From Bacteroidales bacterium UBA6340 (GTDB lineage Bacteria; Bacteroidota; Bacteroidia; Bacteroidales; Paludibacteraceae): a stretch of 17,436 nucleotides of DNA. The DNA lies in the NCBI GenBank assembly GCA_002440265.1, contig DJSG01000050.1, forward strand, positions 1 to 17,436, given 5' to 3'. This document shows positions 7,197 through 14,486 of the stretch, one piece after another (within the stretch, counting starts at the first letter, position 1; each line of letters starts with the position of its first letter). Below the pieces are notes generated by a model that saw only the letters and a list, made by a program, of their open reading frames with translations, ran no database searches and had not been told where the DNA came from. A program made the translations under genes and the position numbers.

Positions 7197-7697
7197 ATGA
7201 ACAAACGATTTATCTTGTTTGTATGTCTGCTATGCAGTTTCCCGCTCATGGCAGACCGACTTGTGGTGGAGCACCGCGATGCGAGTGCCGACTACAAAGA
7301 AGACATTGCCGCCATCGGCAAATGGGTCTTCGTCAATAACCGTATCCAACTGCTTGACCACGAGGGTTATCTGTTGGGAGAAGAGTACATGGAAAACATT
7401 GTCAAAATCACCTTCTCCGAAACATCGCCTGTGCCCACCTCTACAGACGAGGCACTGCTGGCACAACCCGACACACAGCCTGGCACACAGCCCGGCACGG
7501 TCATCGTCTATCCCAATCCTACGCATGAGATGCTCTGCGTGCAAGGCGTGCCGGACGACACCACCCTGCGGGTGTACTCCACCACAGGGCAGTTGCTCAC
7601 CACGGCACAAGGCACACAAATCAATGTCGGACACCTGCCCTGCGGCACCTACCTCCTACAGATAGGCACCCAAGTACTACGGTTTATCAAGGAATAA
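7197..7697 (+). CDS. Small secreted protein with a T9SS type A sorting domain
   Basis: The 166-residue protein has a signal peptide (MNKRF, hydrophobic 5-17, cleavage near LMA/DR). A short beta-rich module follows (about 20-76; KWVFVNNRIQLLDHEGYLL...MENIVKITF). A Thr/Pro/Gln linker with a DTQPGTQPGT duplication comes next (about 91-100). From about 101 to the end is a textbook type A T9SS sorting domain: VYPNPT, then LRVYSTTGQLL, then the closing LPCGTYLLQIG...RFIKE. The domain directs export across the outer membrane by the type IX system, where it is normally cut off during attachment to the surface. There is no enzymatic or adhesive domain between module and tail, so its role is unknown. 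It may share the distant 6791-6821 promoter. The palindromic repeat cluster begins 26 bases after its stop. Confidence 0.88.
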   Translation: MNKRFILFVCLLCSFPLMADRLVVEHRDASADYKEDIAAIGKWVFVNNRIQLLDHEGYLLGEEYMENIVKITFSETSPVPTSTDEALLAQPDTQPGTQPGTVIVYPNPTHEMLCVQGVPDDTTLRVYSTTGQLLTTAQGTQINVGHLPCGTYLLQIGTQVLRFIKE

Positions 7698-7723
7698 ACG
7701 ACTCCCCCAACTGACTCTCCACC

Positions 7724-7810
7724 GACTCCCCCAACCCCCTCAGAGAGGGGGCCCGACGGAAGTGAAGTCTATCAGACTTGAGCCCCTCCTTTGGAGGGGT
7801 TGGGGAGGTC
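7724..7810 (+). repeat. 87-base inverted-repeat element (intergenic copy)
   Basis: The outer arms GACTCCCCCAACCCCCTC (from 7724) and GAGGGGTTGGGGAGGTC (7794-7810) are inverted copies. Inside are hairpins CCCCTC/GAGGGG near 7735-7751, AAGTC/GACTT near 7766-7780, and CCCCTCC/GGAGGGG near 7783-7799. The whole can fold as a branched cruciform. Its size and plan match the 83-base element inside polA. A partial fragment (CGACTCCCCCAA) precedes it at 7699-7710. Confidence 0.75.
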
Positions 7811-7849
7811 TAACAAATGTATAACAAATAAACAAAATCCTCTCTATTG

Positions 7850-7882
7850 AGCCCCTCCTTTGAAGGAGGGGTTGGGGAGGTC
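7850..7882 (+). repeat. Solo palindromic repeat arm abutting the next gene
   Basis: AGCCCCTCCTTT leads into GAAGGAGGGGTTGGGGAGGTC. The core forms a 9-base-pair hairpin (CCCCTCCTT/AAGGAGGGG). It nearly repeats 7781-7810. It ends seven bases before the ATG at 7890, so it lies in the translation-initiation region of that gene. Confidence 0.75.
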
Positions 7883-7889
7883 CAGAATT

Positions 7890-9716
7890 ATGAAGAGATT
7901 TATTTTATTGGCGACTATGTTCGCCGCAACGCTGAGTGTCTCGGCACAACACAAGATGCAGGTTTGGCAAGACGGTACTCCGATTGAGTACACCACCACA
8001 GCCATTGACTCTGTCACTTTCCTGAATATCACCCCGTCTCCCGAACCGCCGCAGACATACAGGAATGGCATACTTCCCGCCGTGTTCGCGGTATCCGATT
8101 CAACGTACGTACAGTTTTCACAAGGCAACTTGCAGTACAATGCCGGTAATGGCAGAGTGCACGTCTGCGCCGACTATTCGCTCCTGCAGGGTACGTGGCG
8201 TTTTGCCCGTAAGCAATATGACTATATCGGCGAGGGAAACCTGCGTATGTCCAAGGATTACAACGGGTGGACTGATTTGTTCGGTTGGGGTACAAGTGGT
8301 TGGAATAGCGGTGCGGTGTGCTATGAACCATGGTCGGTTTCTGCGGAAGGCACAGACTATGCACCCGACAAAAACAGCACCAACTCCCTCACTCAGCAGT
8401 ATGCGTTTGCCGATTGGGGTGTGTATAATGCCATCAGCAATGGTGGTGACAAGCCCCGTATATGGCGCACGTTGTCTGCGGAGGAATGGAAATATCTGCT
8501 GATGCACTGCCGTTGGACAATGGCGAAAATAAAAACAGGCGAAAGTTTCACACTCGGACTGATGCTGCTACCTGCTAACTTCGTTTGTCCTGCCGGCTTG
8601 TCAATGTCTGCAACCACCCCGGACAACTCAACCACCTTTGAGTGGGAGTTCACCACAGAGAGTTATGCGGATAATGTTTACACAGAGGAGCAGTTTGCTT
8701 TGTTGGAGAGTGCAGGTGCTGTGTTTATGCCTTGTGGCGGCTCCCGCTGGGAAACCTCATTCATCAATACACTTGGCACATTTGGGTTGTACTGGAGCAC
8801 GAGTGTTTCGGATATATCTTCTATTGCCACGATTGCGGCATCGTTATTGCAGTTTAATGATACATCGGTACACGCTACTGCTGGTTATCGTCGCAGTTTC
8901 GGTCGTTCCGTCCGCTTGGTGCGTGACACGGTAGGGTATGTTCCTGACACTACGACTCCGTCAGATGCCCTCACCGGTGCTTTCTCTGTGAGCGCGGACA
9001 AACAAGTGCGTTTCTCCAAGGGCAATTTGCAATATCAAGCAAATACCAAGACATGGCGTTTTGCCGAGCACCAATATGATTATATCGGTAGTGATAACGC
9101 CAATATCTCCGATACTTACACAGGCTGGATAGACCTCTTCGGTTGGGGAACAGGCAACCACCCCACCTATACAAATACGGACAAGAACGACTATCAAACC
9201 TTTGTGGATTGGGGAAACAACACGATAGGCACCGATGATCCCCATATATGGCGCACATTATCCGGCAATGAATGGTATTACATCTTCTATACCCGCGCTA
9301 ATGCACACAAACTCTTTGCTTTGGGAACTGTGAATGGTATAAGAGGTACTATTCTGTTACCCGACGGGTGGGTTGCACCAAACGATATTCTTTTTGCTCC
9401 GAGTACAGAGAAGGGATTGTCTGACCAAAATGGTTTCTATTACAATTTTAATGGTGATAATTACACCCACAATACTTACACTCTTTCCGATTGGCAGAAG
9501 ATGGAGTCGGCAGGTGCCGTATTCCTTCCTGCTGCAGGACACCGTTGGGGCAAGGACGTGTACAATGTACAGAATATGGGGCTCTATTGGTCAAGTATAA
9601 CGTACGATGAGAGTAATTCGCAAAACCTGTTCTTCAACGGTGACGACCTAAGTCCCCAGACCAAAGACAATCGTGGAGGCGGATTCTCGGTGCGTCTTGT
9701 GCAAAATGTGAAATAA
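7890..9716 (+). CDS. Secreted protein with two tandem YWS...VRLV domains
   Basis: I choose ATG 7890 because it begins MKRFILLATM directly before the hydrophobic core. The upstream in-frame start at 7860 would translate the palindromic repeat. The protein is 608 residues. The signal peptide ends SVSA before Gln20, and a short module (22-46, IDSVTF) follows. Domain 1 (about 62-346) and domain 2 (about 362-608) each run from (A/S)VS....V(Q/R)FS.GNLQY through W(R)FA..QYDYIG, DLFGWGT, WRTLS..EW, (M/I)LLP, FLP/FMP to YWS and VRLV. A DTV/Thr-Pro linker joins them. Domain 2 is closest to the domains at 1755 and 2786; domain 1 has a longer insert (about 134-175). There is no T9SS tail. The role is unknown; a binding or adhesive function is a guess from the lectin-like signature. 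A terminator follows. Confidence 0.87.
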   Translation: MKRFILLATMFAATLSVSAQHKMQVWQDGTPIEYTTTAIDSVTFLNITPSPEPPQTYRNGILPAVFAVSDSTYVQFSQGNLQYNAGNGRVHVCADYSLLQGTWRFARKQYDYIGEGNLRMSKDYNGWTDLFGWGTSGWNSGAVCYEPWSVSAEGTDYAPDKNSTNSLTQQYAFADWGVYNAISNGGDKPRIWRTLSAEEWKYLLMHCRWTMAKIKTGESFTLGLMLLPANFVCPAGLSMSATTPDNSTTFEWEFTTESYADNVYTEEQFALLESAGAVFMPCGGSRWETSFINTLGTFGLYWSTSVSDISSIATIAASLLQFNDTSVHATAGYRRSFGRSVRLVRDTVGYVPDTTTPSDALTGAFSVSADKQVRFSKGNLQYQANTKTWRFAEHQYDYIGSDNANISDTYTGWIDLFGWGTGNHPTYTNTDKNDYQTFVDWGNNTIGTDDPHIWRTLSGNEWYYIFYTRANAHKLFALGTVNGIRGTILLPDGWVAPNDILFAPSTEKGLSDQNGFYYNFNGDNYTHNTYTLSDWQKMESAGAVFLPAAGHRWGKDVYNVQNMGLYWSSITYDESNSQNLFFNGDDLSPQTKDNRGGGFSVRLVQNVK

Positions 9717-9775
9717 GCAAACATATCATTCCCAAAGCAGACACCTAATTATGGGTGTTCTGTCTTGGATTATGC

Positions 9776-9810
9776 CATCGGCTGCCTATCACGGGTAGCC
9801 GATGTTTTTA
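9776..9810 (+). terminator. Intrinsic terminator after the two-domain secreted gene
   Basis: CATCGGCTGCC (9776-9786) pairs with GGTAGCCGATG (9794-9804), with one G-T pair and a short loop, and is followed directly by TTTTTA. A weaker hairpin (CAGACACC/GGTGTTCTG) precedes it near 9738-9762. Confidence 0.85.
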
Positions 9811-10369
9811 TAATACAAAATTCGCCCATATATATTAACAAAACAATCAATTACACGGCAACTAACGAACTCCGCATGAGACGTGGACACCCGTCCGCAG
9901 TTTGACGGAGAACCGATAATGGAATTAATGGCTAATTCGTGGATAATTATATGTTTCTCAATGTTTTAATGGCACTTTAATGGCGTTTAATGGAGTCTCG
10001 TGCACGACAATGCATTAACGGTCAATTACACGGTCATTAACGGAACCCTGTACCCGATAATGCTTTTATAAGTTTCTTTGTATAGCTGTTAATGGAGCCT
10101 CTGCCTCATTATGTATTAACGAGAAATTACACGGTCATTAACGGAGACTTGTGCCCGACATGCTTTTATACAATGGTTTTTAATGGAGACATATCGGCGT
10201 TTTATGGAGCCTTGGCATACAAATTGAAATGTAACTTTTGTTAAGGCTTACGTTGTTGGAAAAGTGTAGGGAAAGTGGCGAAAAAATGAAGATTTTTTGG
10301 CATTGAGCATCAGTAGGTTACAAGCCGAAAATGCAAAATGCACCATTTTGGCGAAAAAACGAAAATAAA
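9811..10369. other. Long AT-rich intergenic region without genes
   Basis: I see no protein or RNA gene in about 560 bases. Most of it is built from degenerate repeats (listed separately) dense in TTAATGG and its near-complement CATTAACGG. The final 130 bases (about 10240-10369) are A-rich, non-repetitive, and lead into the nfeD promoter. Confidence 0.6.
9848..10210 (+). repeat. Degenerate ~100-base direct repeats rich in TTAATGG/CATTAACGG
   Basis: The clearest unit begins MAATTACACGGTCATTAACG at 10023 and again at 10124, a period of 101. It continues with GTnCCCGA, ATGCTTTTATA and TTAATGGAG. A more diverged copy begins CAATTACACGGCAACTAACG at 9848. Further TTAATGG(A/C) boxes lie near 9926, 9965, 9977, 9987, 10089 and 10180. 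The period outside the two good copies is irregular. Confidence 0.65.
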
Positions 10370-10401
10370 TTTGGATTTCAGACGATTTTGTATTATCTTT
10401 G
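10370..10401 (+). promoter_or_regulatory. Promoter of the nfeD-floA-recJ-priA operon
   Basis: TTTG at 10370-10373 and TATCTTTG at 10394-10401 are separated by exactly 20 bases, an excellent Bacteroidota promoter. The start site would be near 10408, leaving a very short leader before ATG 10422. Confidence 0.8.
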
Positions 10402-10421
10402 TACTCTAAATTGAGAAGCGT

Positions 10422-10823
10422 ATGTATATAGTGTTGACGATTGTGTTGATAGTGTTTGGAGTTCTGATGATGGTGGCGGAGTTGTTTCTGCTGCCGGGGT
10501 TCGGCATCGCAGGTGTGTGTGGGTTGGCAAGTCTGGCGGGTAGCGTGGTGGTGGCATACCTGAAGTTGGCACCTGTGTATCCGTGGGCAGGGCACGTGAC
10601 CTTGGCAGCATGCATCGTGCTGACGGCGGTGGCTGTATATGCCTTTATCAAAAGCCACGCCATTGAAAAGATGGCGTTGGATACGACGATAGACTCCAAG
10701 GTAAACTTGGCTGACCCCGGAAAGAAAATTGAGAACCTTGAGAAAGCCGCGGGGAAAATGGAAGCAATGGGGCAGAAGAACTCCGGCGAACAGAGGAATG
10801 AACATGAATTATCATGTAATTAA
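10422..10823 (+). CDS. NfeD-like membrane protein without the C-terminal OB-fold
   Basis: The 133-residue protein has three membrane helices (about 2-24, 29-48, 57-77). Its ELFLLPGFGIAGVCG loop is typical of NfeD proteins, which are coded next to flotillin-like proteins and thought to work with them in membrane microdomains. Family members continue after the third helix with KxLDKLAL..I..KV and then an OB-fold of about 70 residues. Here the first part is present (HAIEKMALDTTIDSKVN, 79-95). After that only a charged Lys/Glu-rich tail of about 38 residues remains, and the OB-fold is missing. The gap to floA is only 54 bases, so the domain is not present in another frame. The first gene after the 10370-10401 promoter, it is likely translated from ATG 10422. 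Identity rests on topology and the floA neighbour. Confidence 0.8.
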   Translation: MYIVLTIVLIVFGVLMMVAELFLLPGFGIAGVCGLASLAGSVVVAYLKLAPVYPWAGHVTLAACIVLTAVAVYAFIKSHAIEKMALDTTIDSKVNLADPGKKIENLEKAAGKMEAMGQKNSGEQRNEHELSCN

Positions 10824-10877
10824 CATGCAATTAACCATTAATTGAGCTGAGTATTAACCATTAAATAGATAGAAACT

Positions 10878-11852
10878 ATGGACCCGATTACGATTGTTGT
10901 GATTGCGATTATCGTCGTGTTGCTGGCGATATTCTTTTACTATGTGCCCTTCATGCTGTGGATAAACGCTGGCGTGAGCGGCGTGCATATCTCGCTGGTG
11001 CAGTTGTTCCTGATGCGTATCCGCAAGGTGCCGCCTACAAAGATTGTGAACTGCATGATTGAGGCGCACAAAGCCGGACTGACGGATGTGAAACGCGACG
11101 GACTGGAGGCGCATTACCTGGCAGGCGGACACATAGAGCGCGTGGTGCATGCACTGGTGAGTGCGAGCAAAGCCAATATCCCGCTGTCGTTCCAAATGGC
11201 GACTGCCATTGACTTGGCGGGACGCGATGTGTTTGAGGCTGTGCAGATGTCGGTGAACCCGCGTGTGATTGATACACCGCCCGTGGCTGCGGTTGCCAAG
11301 GATGGTATTCAGTTGATAGCCAAGGCGCGTGTGACGGTGCGTGCGAATATCCATCAGTTGGTGGGCGGTGCCGGTGAGGACACCGTGTTGGCACGTGTGG
11401 GCGAAGGTATCGTGAGTTCGATTGGCTCGGCGGACAGCCACAAGCAGGTGTTGGAGAACCCCGACAGTATATCCAAATTGGTGCTGTCCAAAGGGTTGGA
11501 CGCGGGTACGGCATTCGAGATACTGAGTATTGATATTGCCGACATTGACGTGGGAAAGAACATCGGTGCGCAGTTGCAGATGGACCAAGCCGAGGCAGAC
11601 AAGAATATCGCGCAGGCGAAAGCCGAGGAACGTCGTGCAATGGCGATTGCCAATGAGCAGGAGATGAAAGCGAAGGCTCAGGAGGCACGTGCAAAAGTGA
11701 TTGAGGCAGAGGCACTTGTGCCACAGGCGATGGCAGAGGCGTTCCGCAACGGGAACCTCGGAATCATGGACTACTACCGTATGCAGAATATCCAAGCCGA
11801 CACGACGATGCGCGAGGCGATAGGCAAACCTGCGGAGGGTAAGAAGAAATGA
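10878..11852 (+). CDS. floA: Flotillin-like protein FloA
   Basis: FloA proteins scaffold functional membrane microdomains at the cytoplasmic membrane. The 324-residue length is normal for the family. A hydrophobic N-terminal segment (5-29) anchors the protein. The SPFH/PHB-type region spans about 30-225 and includes family-typical stretches VPPTKIVNCMIEAHKAGL, NPRVIDTPPVAAVAKDGIQ and AKARVTVRANI...LVGGAGEDT. An Ala/Glu/Lys-rich coiled coil (about 237-280) precedes the conserved C-terminus (GIMDYYRMQNIQADTTMR). It lies 54 bases after the nfeD-like gene, the standard pairing. Its stop overlaps the next start by four bases (ATGA at 11849-11852), implying translational coupling to the amidase gene. 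Confidence 0.96.
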   Translation: MDPITIVVIAIIVVLLAIFFYYVPFMLWINAGVSGVHISLVQLFLMRIRKVPPTKIVNCMIEAHKAGLTDVKRDGLEAHYLAGGHIERVVHALVSASKANIPLSFQMATAIDLAGRDVFEAVQMSVNPRVIDTPPVAAVAKDGIQLIAKARVTVRANIHQLVGGAGEDTVLARVGEGIVSSIGSADSHKQVLENPDSISKLVLSKGLDAGTAFEILSIDIADIDVGKNIGAQLQMDQAEADKNIAQAKAEERRAMAIANEQEMKAKAQEARAKVIEAEALVPQAMAEAFRNGNLGIMDYYRMQNIQADTTMREAIGKPAEGKKK

Positions 11853-12670
11853 GCAAGCCGTTTCGGGTAGCCCTGTTGCAGTATCCTATCGCGTGGGCGG
11901 ACAAGGCTACCAATCTGCGCGAGACGACAGAACGCATTGCCACATTGGCTGGAAAGGCTGATGTGGCATTGCTGCCTGAGATGTTCTCAACGGGCTTCTG
12001 TACAGACCGTCCCGACCTCGCCGAGACTATGGACGGGGAGACAATGAGGACACTGCGGGCGGTTGCTAATCAATATGATATAGCCATTGCGGGGTCGTTT
12101 ATCTGTCGTGATGGGGAAGGGCTGAAGAATCGCGGTTTCCTGATGAGACCGCACGCGGAAGTGCAGGTGCAGGACAAGCGGCATCTGTATGCACACGGTG
12201 GAGAGGACAGGTTCTTTACGGCAGGAGAGACACGGCAAGTGTTTGAATACAAGGGCGTTAAGATGCAGATGTTGGTGTGCTACGACCTGCGGTTTCCTGC
12301 GTGGGCACGCAACCATTCGGGCAGTGACTATGACATCTTGCTGGTTTGTGCCAACTGGCCGGAGATACGTATTCAGTACTGGGATGCGTTGGTAGCAGCG
12401 CGAGCCATTGAAAATCAATGCTATATCGCTGCGGTGAACCCCGTGGGCGATGATGCGTTGGGGCTGCACTACAACGGACATTCGGTGGCGTACGACACTC
12501 GTTTGCAGGCGATTGCACAGTTCGATGACGATGAGGAAGGTGTGCGTATTGCGGAGTTTGACATAGACGCGCTGCACCATTTCCGTGAGGCATTGCCGCT
12601 GTGGAAGGATGTGGACGTATTTGAAATACGCACAGAAAGAGGGAAATATACATTAGTTACCGCGAATTAG
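11849..12670 (+). CDS. Nitrilase-family carbon-nitrogen hydrolase (omega-amidase-like)
   Basis: The 273-residue protein belongs to the carbon-nitrogen hydrolase superfamily, which cleaves non-peptide C-N bonds in amides. The Glu-Lys-Cys catalytic triad is visible: E44 in LLPEMFSTGF, K110 in QDKRHLY, and C144 in VCYDLRFP. The LPEMFSTGF and CYDLRFP contexts, the length, and the N-terminal VALLQYPIAWADKATN resemble the YafV/omega-amidase branch. That branch hydrolyses alpha-ketoglutaramate or alpha-ketosuccinamate in methionine salvage and nitrogen metabolism. The substrate is inferred from family likeness only. It is a soluble cytoplasmic enzyme with no signal peptide. The start overlaps the floA stop by four bases, and recJ follows after 46 bases. 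Its link to the flotillin pair appears to be operon position rather than a known pathway. Confidence 0.9.
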   Translation: MSKPFRVALLQYPIAWADKATNLRETTERIATLAGKADVALLPEMFSTGFCTDRPDLAETMDGETMRTLRAVANQYDIAIAGSFICRDGEGLKNRGFLMRPHAEVQVQDKRHLYAHGGEDRFFTAGETRQVFEYKGVKMQMLVCYDLRFPAWARNHSGSDYDILLVCANWPEIRIQYWDALVAARAIENQCYIAAVNPVGDDALGLHYNGHSVAYDTRLQAIAQFDDDEEGVRIAEFDIDALHHFREALPLWKDVDVFEIRTERGKYTLVTAN

Positions 12671-12716
12671 CCATTAATTTCAGGAGGGGTGTTTGCGGTA
12701 ATATGAATAGGTACAG

Positions 12717-14486
12717 ATGGTTGATTATCAATGGGAAATAACCACTCTAACGCCAGAGCAGCAGGATGCGCAGATGCGGTTGGAACATGACCTGAACATC
12801 AGTGCGGCGTCGGCGCGAATGTTGGTGGTGCGGGGCATAGAGACTGCCGATGCGGCGCGTGAGTTTGTGCGCCCGTCGCTGGACAGGTTGCACGACCCGA
12901 TGCTGATGCGCGATATGGACAAGGCTGTGGAACGCCTGACACGTGCTGTTTCCAAGGGGGAGAATATCCTGATATATGGCGATTACGATGTGGACGGCAC
13001 CACGGCGGTGGCGTTGATGTACCGATTTCTGCACCCATTGACCGAGCATATAGATTACTATATACCGGACAGATATACAGAGGGTTATGGCATTTCGTTC
13101 CGCGGGATAGACTATGCTGAGGAACACCGGTGTAGTCTGATTATCGCACTGGATTGCGGCATCAAGGCGGTGGATAAAGTGGAGTATGCCAACGGAAAGG
13201 GCATCGATTTCATCATCTGCGACCACCACACGCCGGGTGATACGCTGCCTCAGGCGGTGGCTGTGCTGAATATGAAACGTGCTGACTGTGCGTATCCTTA
13301 CAAGGAATTGTCGGGGTGCGGCGTGGGGTTCAAGTTGGCGCAGGCATACACGCAGCAGCATCACCTGCCGAAAGAACATTTGGTGCCGTTGCTCCAACTG
13401 TTGGCTATGTCCATAGCCTCTGACATTGTACCGATTACAGGCGAGAACCGTATCTTGGCTTACTTTGGTATCCGCCAACTCAACCGCCACCCCTTTGCAG
13501 GGCTGACGGCACTCATGCAGGTGGCGGGTATCGAACAGGGGCGACTGAATATCAATGACTTGGTATATAAGATAGGTCCCCGTATCAACGCCAGCGGACG
13601 TATGAAGTCTGGCAGCGAGGCGGTGAGCCTGCTTATCACTGATGACCTCGCGCAGGCACAACGGCAGGCAAGCGAGATAAACACCTACAATACCGAGCGG
13701 CATGACTGCGACACCGAGACCACCCGACAAGCCCTTGACATGCTTGCCGCCGACCCCGATAATGCGCAGAAACACTCCACGGTGGTCTATTCGCCGGAGT
13801 GGCACAAGGGTGTGGTAGGCATTGTGGCATCGCGTCTGACGGAGTCGTACTACCGTCCGACCATCGTGCTGACGGCAGGTGAGAACGGTATCATCTCCGG
13901 CTCGGCGCGTTCGGTAGGAGGCTTTGACATCTACTCTGCCATCGACTCGTGTCGCGACTTGCTGACGAACTTCGGAGGGCATGTGTTCGCTGCGGGACTG
14001 AGCATGGAAGCGAAGAACCTGCCCGAGTTCCGCCGACGCTTTGAGGAGTATGTGCGCACGCATATCCGTGAGGACCAACTGCAGCCGACCCTGCATATCG
14101 AGGCAGAGATACAACTCGCCGACATCGATACGCAGTTCTTCAATATCCTGCGGCACATGGAGCCTTTCGGACCGGGCAACCCGCGTCCGATGTTCGTGAC
14201 ACGCCGCCTTATCAACAACCGCAGCACCCGCGCAGTGGGCAAGAACAACGAGCACCTGCGTCTGGACGTGACCGACCGTACTGCCGCCATCACGGGCATC
14301 GCTTTCGGGCGTGCCGACATGGAGATGCACCTGCGCAACGGGCTGCCCGTGGACATCTGCTACGAATTAGACGAGAATACATTTCACAACAAAACGACCA
14401 TCCAAATGATGGCTCAAGACATCAAATTATGTTCAACGAACGAGACACCCAAGGTCCCCGCCTCAGGCGTGGCAGTATCGAAGTAG
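12717..14486 (+). CDS. recJ: Single-stranded-DNA-specific exonuclease RecJ
   Basis: RecJ degrades single-stranded DNA 5' to 3' in recombinational and mismatch repair. The 589-residue protein shows the DHH-phosphoesterase motifs that bind the metal ions: DYDVDGTTA (89-97), LDCGIK (145-150, D146), DHH (169-171) and SIASDIVP (232-239, D236). RINASGR is at 289-295. The DHHA1 part follows with HKGVVGIVASR (363-373), GSARS and GGHVFAAG (420-427). The C-terminal OB-type domain lies in about 455-570. The start at 12717 gives MVDYQWEITTLTPEQ, matching the usual M-x-Y-x-W opening. An AGGAGG lies 29 bases upstream, and a 12-codon out-of-frame reading frame (ATG 12703) overlaps the start. The last 19 codons overlap tdk in another frame, giving a longer tail than family members usually have. 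Confidence 0.96.
   Translation: MVDYQWEITTLTPEQQDAQMRLEHDLNISAASARMLVVRGIETADAAREFVRPSLDRLHDPMLMRDMDKAVERLTRAVSKGENILIYGDYDVDGTTAVALMYRFLHPLTEHIDYYIPDRYTEGYGISFRGIDYAEEHRCSLIIALDCGIKAVDKVEYANGKGIDFIICDHHTPGDTLPQAVAVLNMKRADCAYPYKELSGCGVGFKLAQAYTQQHHLPKEHLVPLLQLLAMSIASDIVPITGENRILAYFGIRQLNRHPFAGLTALMQVAGIEQGRLNINDLVYKIGPRINASGRMKSGSEAVSLLITDDLAQAQRQASEINTYNTERHDCDTETTRQALDMLAADPDNAQKHSTVVYSPEWHKGVVGIVASRLTESYYRPTIVLTAGENGIISGSARSVGGFDIYSAIDSCRDLLTNFGGHVFAAGLSMEAKNLPEFRRRFEEYVRTHIREDQLQPTLHIEAEIQLADIDTQFFNILRHMEPFGPGNPRPMFVTRRLINNRSTRAVGKNNEHLRLDVTDRTAAITGIAFGRADMEMHLRNGLPVDICYELDENTFHNKTTIQMMAQDIKLCSTNETPKVPASGVAVSK

Noticed and set aside
7013..7339. A 108-codon plus-strand frame overlapping the start of the T9SS-tail gene
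   Set aside because: It overlaps 7197-7697 in another frame, and its second half is Cys/Arg-rich shadow sequence. The 7197 gene has a clear signal peptide and sorting domain.
12703..12741. A 12-codon upstream reading frame preceded by AGGAGG as a recJ leader peptide
   Set aside because: It is short, overlaps the recJ start, and Shine-Dalgarno use is weak in this phylum. There is not enough to support a regulatory role.
12747..14330. A 527-codon open frame on the minus strand opposite recJ
   Set aside because: It is antiparallel to a clear recJ gene, has a His/Arg/Gln-rich nonsense composition and no recognisable domain. It is a mirror of recJ codon usage.
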